From positions 1 to 46,006 of the forward strand of contig JAJRZW010000046.1 of NCBI GenBank assembly GCA_024275015.1: a DNA stretch of 46,006 nucleotides, written 5' to 3'. Source of the stretch: Deltaproteobacteria bacterium. GTDB lineage: Bacteria; Desulfobacterota; Desulfobulbia; Desulfobulbales; JAJRZW01. This document shows, one piece after another, positions 16,072-24,700 of the stretch. Each line of letters starts with the position of its first letter. The first letter of the stretch is position 1. The notes under the pieces were generated by a model. It was not told the origin of the DNA, did not search any database, and saw only the letters and a program-made list of their open reading frames with translations. A program made the position numbers and the translations under genes.

Positions 16072-16212
16072 ATCATCCTGGATTCGTGAGGTTCGGGAAC
16101 GGCGCGGATGCAAGAAAGCAACTCGTTGATAATACTCAGGTATATCAACGAGTTGCCGACACGGCAGATGCGCCGTTCCCGGACGTTCTCCGGGCGGCGG
16201 GGTGGGTTAAGA
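16072..16212 (+). repeat. Dispersed repeat family A, copy 3 (right end missing)
   Basis: It shares the left part CTGGATTCGTGAGGTTCGGG, the AACGGCGCGGATGCAAG block, the central hairpin (GCAACTCGTTGAT and ATCAACGAGTTGC) and GGGCGGCGGGGTG. Hairpin arms differ from copy 1 on both strands but still pair, evidence of compensatory change. It lies between the dehydrogenase and lyase genes, which are read in the opposite direction. Confidence 0.75.
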
Positions 16213-16280
16213 AATCCCGCATGCCTGAGGGTATAGCCCGAGCTCGGGATTTCACCGGCCCGCCGTCCGGTGGTTGAGAA

Positions 16281-17444
16281 TCAATGCCGCTGTTCCCGTT
16301 TGTATCCGCTCTTGCTTTTCTTTCTCTCGGCGCAGATTGTCAACGCCGCCTTGTAAGGGCTTGTCCCTTCAGCCGCGGCCCGGTTAAAGACCTCAAGGGT
16401 CAACTCCCGGGTGCGGTTTGTCACATGCGCAAGCACATCCCCTGGTCGCGGGTGGGCGGAGGGGGCGAATAATCCCTCCATCGAGATAGACCCACCGGCC
16501 CCGGCAAGGAAATCCGGTACGGTCAATATTCCCCTCCGGTGCAGGGTCTCATATCCCCTCGGGGTAACCGCGAGGTTGGCCCCGGGGACCACCGCCCCGG
16601 CCTTTACCGTGTCCGCGTTGGCGGCGGTTATAACCCCTTCGATCGCCAGCGGCAGCAGCAGGTCGCAGTCGGCGTTGATAATTTCATCCCGGGGACGGAC
16701 CTTTATGGCGCGGTGGCTGAAAGAGGAGAGAATTCCCGGCGGCTGCGCCAATAATGTCGCTATATCAATTCCGGTTGCGCACCTGAGGCTCTTTTCGGCG
16801 TCGGCAACGGCCACCAGCCTTACCCCGTGTTTCTCAAGCCCGTGCAGGGCGCCCATAGCCAGGGTTCCGGCCCCCTGCACCGCGATGGTCGCGTTTTTCG
16901 GGGCAATTCCGAGGCGTTCAAGACAGGCAAGCGCCGCCCCGGTGACTCCGTATCCGGCCCGCACCGCGCCGAGTTTCTTGCCGTTAACCCCGGCCGCAAG
17001 AATCCGGTAGCGCGCGAGAAAATAATCAATCTCCCAGCCCATCGCCCCTGCCACCGCCATCTTAACCGATTTTATTCCGGCCGCATCCGCGGCCCGGGAC
17101 AGTTCATCCATCCCCACGTTGAGATCCGGTCCCATGGAGTACCCCGTTCGCACATAGGGGGCGATGGCGGCAAGAAAGCGGCTCATGGCCGCCTCTTTTC
17201 CCGGGGCCGCGGGGTTATAATCAATGCCGCATTTGGCCCCGTCAAGGCCGATCTCGGCGATCCGCATCTTAAGGGTCATGTTCCGGGCCATGGCGGCGAG
17301 GTGTTCCGGTCGTATCCCCGGACATACCCGCATGCCTCCGGCCGCGAGCCCGTGATCGAGGCAATCGATCACCAGCCAGCCGCCAAAGCCCTCGAGGGGG
17401 TCACGGTATTCAATTATCAGTGCTGGTCCGTCGGGAAGGTTCAT
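16281..17444 (-). CDS. Glu/Leu/Phe/Val-family amino-acid dehydrogenase
   Basis: An NAD(P)-dependent oxidative deaminase of the ELFV family. The dimerisation/catalytic domain has GGWLVIDCLDHG, AAGGMRVCPG, MTLKMRIAEIGLDGAKCGID (Lys residues of the active site) and GPDLNVGMDE; the Rossmann domain has VAVQGAGTLAMGA-like (IAVQGAGTLAMGA) nucleotide binding, then GANLAVTPRG. The length of about 387 is nearer leucine/phenylalanine dehydrogenases (about 360) than hexameric glutamate dehydrogenase (about 450). The ATG at 17444 is taken as start; a TTG at 17465, three bases after the upstream stop codon, is also possible. It is closely coupled to the JAMM gene and followed by two lyase genes. Stop is TGA. 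Confidence 0.88.
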   Translation of the reverse strand: MNLPDGPALIIEYRDPLEGFGGWLVIDCLDHGLAAGGMRVCPGIRPEHLAAMARNMTLKMRIAEIGLDGAKCGIDYNPAAPGKEAAMSRFLAAIAPYVRTGYSMGPDLNVGMDELSRAADAAGIKSVKMAVAGAMGWEIDYFLARYRILAAGVNGKKLGAVRAGYGVTGAALACLERLGIAPKNATIAVQGAGTLAMGALHGLEKHGVRLVAVADAEKSLRCATGIDIATLLAQPPGILSSFSHRAIKVRPRDEIINADCDLLLPLAIEGVITAANADTVKAGAVVPGANLAVTPRGYETLHRRGILTVPDFLAGAGGSISMEGLFAPSAHPRPGDVLAHVTNRTRELTLEVFNRAAAEGTSPYKAALTICAERKKSKSGYKREQRH

Positions 17445-17468
17445 CAGGATTTCAAGGCCTTTCAACTC

Positions 17469-18032
17469 TCATTTGATTCCCTCGCCTTCAGCATCAACCC
17501 TTACCTCGCGTTCAACGTCTCCCTCCACGAAAGCCCTGATCATCGGCGTTTCGGGTCTGACCATGGCGATAATAAACATCAACAACCGGCTGTCGCGGCC
17601 GAGGATGGTGTCGAGCAGGGTGGGGGTGTCGCGGTGAGGGTCTTCTTCCCACGCGACCCGGTGCATATGGTAGGTGCCGATAATTCTCAGGCCTTCATCC
17701 CGCAGAAGGCTGACCACGCCCCGTAACTCTTCGGGGTCGGCCACCCAGCCGCGACCGGAAAGAGGGGTCTCGGAGGGCACGGCGTATCGTGTCAGCTGTC
17801 GGTCCATGGCCTCGCGGTAAGGGGAGATGTTGCGGACATTGCGTCGCAGTTCAATTACCCTGGTCACGGCTGCCACCCGGCCGTGAATCCGACCGCCGAC
17901 AACCCCGAATGCCTTGGGCCGGGGCTCTTCACCGGCGAGGTATCGTCCGTCCAGTTTCCGCCGGCAATGCTTCAGAAGGTCACGGCGGACATCGGCGGGG
18001 ATAATGATTCTGTCAATGAGATCGGGATTCAT
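17469..18032 (-). CDS. JAMM/Mov34-fold protein with variant zinc motif
   Basis: A 187-residue stand-alone JAB/MPN-like protein. The expected zinc motif is His-x-His-x7-Ser-x2-Asp; here His122 and His124 (YHMHRV) are followed by Pro132 in place of Ser and Asp135. The upstream glutamate of the motif is not obvious: the segment RPKAFGVVGG has Lys where a Glu is usual. JAMM proteins cleave isopeptide bonds or act in sulphur-carrier processing, but no ThiS/MoaD-like partner is here. The gene is transcribed with the amino-acid dehydrogenase (gap of a few bases). Activity is uncertain given the substitutions. Stop is TGA. Confidence 0.75.
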   Translation of the reverse strand: MNPDLIDRIIIPADVRRDLLKHCRRKLDGRYLAGEEPRPKAFGVVGGRIHGRVAAVTRVIELRRNVRNISPYREAMDRQLTRYAVPSETPLSGRGWVADPEELRGVVSLLRDEGLRIIGTYHMHRVAWEEDPHRDTPTLLDTILGRDSRLLMFIIAMVRPETPMIRAFVEGDVEREVRVDAEGEGIK

Positions 18033-18067
18033 GGGTTTTTTGAAGGTTGATGGTCTCGTAACAAGTC

Positions 18068-18224
18068 TTAGTAGACTGTTGAAAAAGCCGTCCTGGCTTT
18101 TTCAACTCCCGGTTGGCCAAAACAAGTTCCGGCCAACCTCTCGATTACACCGGGTTTTTCAACCCGGTGTAATCAGCGGCGCGTCCATGCACCGCGACCA
18201 GTCCGTTTTTCAACGGACTGGTAT
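18068..18224 (+). repeat. Dispersed structured repeat family B, copy 5
   Basis: Full-length copy beginning TTAGTAGACTGTTGAAAAA, in the divergent gap between the JAMM gene and the giant cytochrome gene. Its third hairpin is the longest of all: GATTACACCGGGTT pairs with AACCCGGTGTAATC. The terminal hairpin is CAGTCCG/CGGACTG. Hairpins 1 and 2 match copy 1 almost exactly. Confidence 0.88.
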
Positions 18225-18702
18225 GTCTTTTTTTGTCATAAATCAGGCCGTAATTTGTCAGTTTTGCCCGATTGAGCGGGAAGGGGGTGGCAGAAAAATA
18301 AACTCGTCAGCCCCGCGAAAGCTGGAATCATCCCGCTATCCTCTGATCTTTCAAGTCAGGGACAGGTAGAGGCCCATTTATTGCATAAGATAAACTGAAA
18401 TAAACAATTAATAATCAAAATTTTCAGTTTTTCAGTATTTTTCCGATGTTTTTCGGTCAGGAGGTTTTCCGGGTTGACTGCGTGAGTCGGTTTGTGTTAT
18501 ATAGATTAAAGGAGTTTTTTAAAAAAGGGCCTTGGTTAAACGGCTTTTTTATGTTGTGAATTTTTGTTTTTCCGGTGATTCCATGGGGTTGTTCCGTGGG
18601 CTCCGGTTGTTCCTGGTAATTTTTGGTTTGTGTTTTGGGGGGGGCGTCGCGGTCGCGATGTCCGAAACGAAGTAAAGCAGTATGAATCAAGGGGGATGCA
18701 TG
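18225..18702 (+). other. Upstream region and leader of the multihaem cytochrome gene
   Basis: About 480 bp without a gene. From left to right: a GC-rich remnant near 18306-18330; an AT-rich inverted repeat (AAACTGAAA at 18392-18400 with TTTTCAGTTT at 18421-18430); the candidate promoter at 18474-18503; and a leader of roughly 190 nt. The leader includes a possible A/T-flanked stem at 18521-18550 (AAAAAAG with CTTTTTT around a GC core) and a G-run at 18643-18650. AAGGGGGA at 18689-18696 is the ribosome-binding site. No conserved GEMM riboswitch core was seen. Confidence 0.5.
18474..18503 (+). promoter_or_regulatory. Candidate sigma-70 promoter of the multihaem cytochrome gene
   Basis: TTGACT (one mismatch to the -35 consensus) at 18474-18479 and TATATA at 18498-18503 are 18 bp apart. 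They are the best pair in the region and lie about 200 bp before the start codon. Assigned by pattern only. Confidence 0.45.
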
Positions 18703-21700
18703 ATGAAGAGGCTGGCCTTTATAGCTGGTCTGCTGCTGCTCGTCGCGGCAGTGACCTCCGGTAGCGCCCGGGCCTATTATCTGGACGCGCCGCACAATGA
18801 GTCGAATGGCTTTACCTGTCGGACCTGTCATTCCAGTTCGTATGCAGCCGGTTCGAAACTTTACGGGTATACCGGCTCAGGGATTGACGATACGGCAAGG
18901 AATGCCCTCTGCCTGGTCTGCCATGACGGAACCAATGATGGTGGTTTGGGTGAGGTTGCCGCGCCGTCCAAGGTTCTGCATTCGTCCGCGGCAATGGGTA
19001 CGGCTTCTCACGCCACCACCGCCTGGACCACCCAGTGTACCGACTGTCATGATCCCCATTACCAGGCCCAGCTTGACTGGGCAGCGGCTGACGGCGGCAA
19101 GCTCTGGCTTGCCACTGGCACGGTTAACGGTGCTCCGACTCCTGTCGCCGCACCCACCGGTGGCCCGGCCGGGTCAACCATCATTAGCTATACCAGTATC
19201 GCCGGGCAGAATATCGGCGGGATCGACTGGTCACAGTTCAGCAACTGGACAAATAAAGGTGGTCTTGTAGACCCACTGCGGGCCACAGATGGTACCCGCG
19301 GTCTGATTCTGGTCCCCGACACCTCTTCTTCCAAAGATTCATTTGAAATCATCGCCGCCGATGCCACGACGATCACTGTCAAAGGCCAGATGAGCGCCAC
19401 TTCCGGCGCCACCTTCGGTATTATGTATGGCGACAATATCCGTTCCACCGTCAAGAACGCCGAGACCTATTCCGGAGCCGGTTCTATGGCGCGGACGGTA
19501 AAGTTTTTTGTCCCCAACGTTATTGCCAACGATTACGGCGGATTTGTCGACGAACGGGCGGTTAACACTCCCGTCGGTCTCTGTCAGGTATGTCATCCCC
19601 CCTATGTCGCCGGGGTCAGCCCGACTGATAATCACTGGAATACCAACAACTCAGGTGATAAGCATAACGCCACCGCCCGCTGTACCCAATGTCACAATCC
19701 CCTGGCCGCGTTCGCCGGCGGTGCTGATCATACCGCCAAGATCGTGGTCTATACCGGTAGTGTCACGCCCAGCGGCGGCGGCACCGCGGTCGCGGTTAAT
19801 TGCGACGACTGCCACAGTGACGTCAGCGCCGCTCCTGATTCCGCCCATCTCAACCGCGGCGCGGTCAACGCCAGTGCCGGCTCCACCGCTCCCATCTCCG
19901 ACGGCACCGGCTGCGGCGCCTGTCATGACACCGCTACTTCATCCCTTAATGGTAATATTGCCATAACCCGTCTTGGGCTGGCCGATGCCAACTTTGGTAC
20001 CGGTACCTATCCGGTTGACTGTTCCGCCTGTCATCCCAATAACCCCCAGGCCGTAGCCGACGGCACCCACGGCGGCCATTCCTCTTCCGCGTTTGGATGG
20101 GATTCCAATTGCGCCACCTGTCATCCCGACAACGGCGGCGGGGTGGTCAAGGACGTCCATAACAACAACTGTCTCAACTGTCATGACAATTCCAGCGGCG
20201 GCACCGGCACCACCATCCTCGGCAGCAGCGCCAACGGGGTTGACGGTGATGCCCGTACTTCAACCAATGGCGGTCCGGTCACCTCCGGTTCGACCCACAG
20301 CGAGACCTGTACTTCCTGTCATGGTATCGGCACCACCAATTCGATTCCCGATGCCCATCATCTCGCCTCAACCAATAATTACGCCCAGAACGGCGTCTGC
20401 ACCCAGTGCCATGATTCGTCAACCGCCAAGGCCACGGCCACTAACGGCGCCGGTAACCCGGCCGATCATTCCGGCCTCATAGCCGATTACACCAACTGCA
20501 CCAATTGCCATAGCGCCAATGTCGGCACCTCTCAGGGCGCGGTCATCGACTCGTCGACCAACAAGGTGCACGACTCCTGCGTGGCCTGCCACAACACCGA
20601 TTCCAGTCTCAAGACCCTGTCGCAGGTTGATACCACAAGGGTCGTTGCCATGCCCAATCCGGGTTCGGCCAGCAACGACGGCGGCGGCACCTGCGCCGCC
20701 TGTCATGGCGAGTACTTTCCGAACCATCAGAATATCGACCATGCCACCAGTCTGGTGACCAAGAGCGCCAATTGCGCCAACTGTCATAATGCCGCTCCCA
20801 CCGGCGCGGCCCGGGCCGCGGCCACTTCACCGTTCACCGGTACTGGTGAGGTTCATGCCACCAATACCTGTAGCACCTACCATCAGGCCACCGGCGTTCT
20901 GGTTGCGGCCACCTCTCTCGCCCCCGGCATCGCCGCTGGCGGCGGCACCTGCGAGACCTGCCATCTCGGCGGCGCACTGCCTAATACCTGGCAGTCAATT
21001 CATACCGCCGCTCCCGGCGTGAGCCATGGCACCAAGGTTACCCTGGCTGCCAATTGTGACGGTTGTCATACTACTATTACTCCCGGCGCCAGTGCTGCCG
21101 CTCGTGATGCGCTCACCGCGCCCTTTGTCGGCACCGGCGAGGTCCATAACACCAGTAACTGCGCCACCTGCCACGACACCACCACCGGCCTGACCAAGGC
21201 CGCTTCCGGTCTGGCCGTGGCCATCAGCCAGGGTGACTGTGAGACTTGTCATATCAGTACCAGCCAGACCTGGACCGGTATTCACAGCAGCGCCGCCGGC
21301 GTGAGCCACAGCAGCCGGGTGGATCTGGTCGCGCCGTGCTCCAACTGTCACGGCAACAATATTGCCGGTTCCGGTGCCAGGGACGCTATAACCGCGCCGT
21401 TCACCGGCTCGGGTGAGGTGCATTCCGGCAGCGGCTGTGCGACCTGCCATAACACCACTGACGGTTCCACGTTGACCAGCGGCTATACCAAAGCTGATAC
21501 GATAGCTGCCGGTGACTGTAGCACCTGCCATACCCAGACCTCCACCTGGCAGAGCATCCATGACGGCGCGAGCGGTGTTGATCACTCCACCAGGGTGTAC
21601 AACAACAGCCTCTGCGGTTCCTGCCACGACACCACCGCCGGCGGCAACGCCCCCGACGCCATCACCCCGCCCTATGTGGGCAGCGGCGAGGCCCACGCCA

Positions 21701-24700
21701 CCAACCGTTGTGATTCCTGCCACAACGCCAACGGCGGCACCCTGACCGTTGCCGCTCCCGGCGGCTCCGGCAACATCGCCGCCGGTGACTGCCAGAGCTG
21801 TCACGACCAGTACTTTGGCGCCCATCAGCACGACCACAGTGCCAGCGTGATCGTCACCTCTTCCTGTGCGTCCTGCCACGCGGCCGACACCGCTTCGCGG
21901 CCGGCGACATCTCAGGCCCTGCTTGCTTCCACCGCTCCGTTTGTGGCCGCGGGTGAGGTGCACAGCGCAAGCAGCTGCGCCACCTGCCACAACACCACCA
22001 CGGATGGTTCCCTGCGGGCCGGCACGGTTGGCGACGCCACCGTTTCCGCCGGTGCCGACGGCAAGTGGGAATGCGCCGAGTGTCACGCCAGCCAGTGGGA
22101 TTCGCTCCACGGCGGTGTGGCTACCACGGTCCATGACATAAGTGCCACCTCCTCCTGCGCCAACTGCCACGGCAACGCGGTGGCGGGTTCCAACGCCCGT
22201 GACGCGGTGACCGCGCCTTACGTTGCCTCCGGCGAGGTACACAACGACGGCGCCGGCACCACCTGCGCCACCTGTCATAACGTCACCACCGGCGCCCGGA
22301 TCACCGGCGCCAACGGCAAGGGCGATGCCACCGTTTCCGACGGCGGCGACGGCACCTGGGTCTGCGCCGAGTGCCACACCGCCACCTGGTATGTCCTGCA
22401 CATGAACTCCGCCAGTGACGGCGCCGCCTCCGGCGTTGATCACAGCGGCCGGGTGGATATCTATTCCGACGGCACCTACGGTTCCTGTGCCAACTGCCAC
22501 ACCGGCACCGCCGGCGGCGCAAGCGGCCTGATGCCGGTGAACAGCGGTGACGACAAGGTCCATGACGCCTGTACCGTCTGCCACGCCTCCGACGGCACGG
22601 TCAGCGGCACCACCACCTACGGCGGCAAGACCCTCGCGGCCGGAAACTGCTCCACCTGCCACGGCGCCTACTTCGACAGCCACGTCCACGGTCAGGACGG
22701 CGGCTATGTCGACCATGACGTGGTGTTCAACGCCTCGGTTGACATCTCCCAGACCGGCGGCGCGAGTAATTCCTGTTATAACTGTCACGATGACGCCGGT
22801 CTCGGCAAGGGTAGCGGTGCTCTCGGGACCTGGGCCGCGATCAAGACCGAGCATGCCACGGTTGGCGGCACTGCCCAGGCCTCGGCCTGCGCCACCTGCC
22901 ATGACTATGCCACCAACGGCAACCAGAGCGGTGACGCGGATACGCCGCTGCTCGCCACGGTCCAGACGGTTATCTCTTCCGGCACCGGCAACACCTGTAT
23001 TTCCTGCCACGTGCCCAAGAGCTATGCCGACAGCCCGTCCACTTCGCAGCACGGCGGTCACAGCGCGGCCGACTTCGGCTCTGACGCCCAGTGTACCACC
23101 TGTCATAATGACGGCGGCAAGGGGGTTGTGGAAGGCATCCACAACAACAACTGTCTGACCTGCCATACCAGCGCCTCCGGCGGTCTGACCACCGTAAGGT
23201 TCGACGGCGGCAACGCCGGGGTTGACTCCACCAACGGGGTTGACGCCGATCCGAGCCTTGCCATCAGCAGCGGCGCCCACAAGTCAACCACCTGTCTCGG
23301 TTGTCACAATATCAGTTCCGGCAATGTGGACGCCACCTCGGTGGGTGGTATTCATCACAACAGCGCCACCTACGGCGTGCTGAGCACCTCGACCCCGAGC
23401 GCCACCTGCGGGAACTGCCATACCGCGGTCGATCATACCGCGATGATCAAGGATACCCCGGGTGACTGTAACAGCTGTCATACCAACACTGCCGCGTCCG
23501 CCGGGGTCAACCCGCCGATCAGCGGCACCCTGGGCGATCCCAAGGTCCATGACGACTGCACCACCTGCCATGCCTTTGCCGGTAGCGGATGGAACGGTCA
23601 GCTTATCAGCCTGCCCAGTCCGCGCGGTCTGGTCTACGCCATGCCCGACGGCGGCACCATCGGCGGCACCGACGGCGGCGGCGACTGCGCCAACTGTCAT
23701 GACGCCACGGCCAAGAAGAGCCTGCATCATGGCTCAAGCCTGGCCACCGGCGGACAGTGCCAGGTGTGTCATGTCAACTCTGATACCAGCGGGGTGAATT
23801 CGGCCACGGCCCCGCCGCAGCTGGCCTGTCAGACCTGTCATGTGGACAACAGCAACGGTCTTGACATTATCAGTCTGCGGCTGAGCAAGTTGAGCGGTTC
23901 ACGGCCCAATCATCTGGAGAACAAGAACGCTAACCTCGGCAATGCCACAACCGATGGCAATGGTTTTGTCAGCACCCATAGTTTTACGGCTGCCTCAATA
24001 ACCGTGCAGGACTACCGCGCTTGTTTCTCCTGTCATAACGGCTCTTACCCGAACGCTCCGGTTGTCGTGCCGTTCCACGGCTTCCCGGGTGATCAGGCCA
24101 ATAATGACATCATGGCAAGCAACGCCAATATGCACACCAATATCGACGGGTCAAAGCTGCTGGTTGACGAGAGCAGTGGCGACAATATCCCGAGATACTC
24201 CATGTACTATCATCCTGGTCATATCAATTTCCGCCGGTTCAACACCAAGACCAACGGAACCAAGCTGTACGACCGGGGCGGCAAGAACGGCATCGGCGGC
24301 TATAACGAGCGTGGGTATGAAGACGGCAAGTACTTCACCACCGGCATGAGCTCGACCACTAACAGCGCCGCCAACGCCATACTCCAGGATATCCAGGAGA
24401 GCAAGAAAACGGTTCCGGATGACCTGGGCAACAATATCGACTTCGGTAATATCTTTGGCAAGAACAGTAGCCAGTTCGGTCAGACCAAGTCCACCAAGGG
24501 ATACAGCCTGACCTTTAACGCCAAGTTCACCAACTTCTCAACTCCGAGCGCCTCGAGCGGAATCGGGTATGGCGAACTGAACAACATTCCGTACTTCACC
24601 GCCCTTGCCCCGCCCAACGACCGGGTGTTCGTCAACTCGGCCGAGGTCAATACGAGCGGCAACCTGGTTGTCATTGCCGGCAACGACGAGGGCTGCAACA

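Noticed and set aside
16032-16148. N-terminal extension of the intact lyase
   Set aside because: It is a translation of repeat A3; AGGAG and family alignment support the start at 16031.
18306-18330. Degenerate copy of a common CCCGCGAAAGC-type intergenic repeat
   Set aside because: Too short and diverged to support as an element from this window alone.
18474-18702. GEMM (c-di-GMP) riboswitch in the cytochrome leader
   Set aside because: Looked for because such switches precede Geobacter cytochromes; the conserved core with a GNRA-type loop and receptor was not seen.
20995-23280. 761-codon open frame on the minus strand opposite the cytochrome gene
   Set aside because: Its Gly/Val/Ala-rich composition is what the complement of a GC-rich, Ala/Thr/Cys-biased gene gives; no domain or motif was recognised, and the plus-strand frame is certain from 48 haem motifs.
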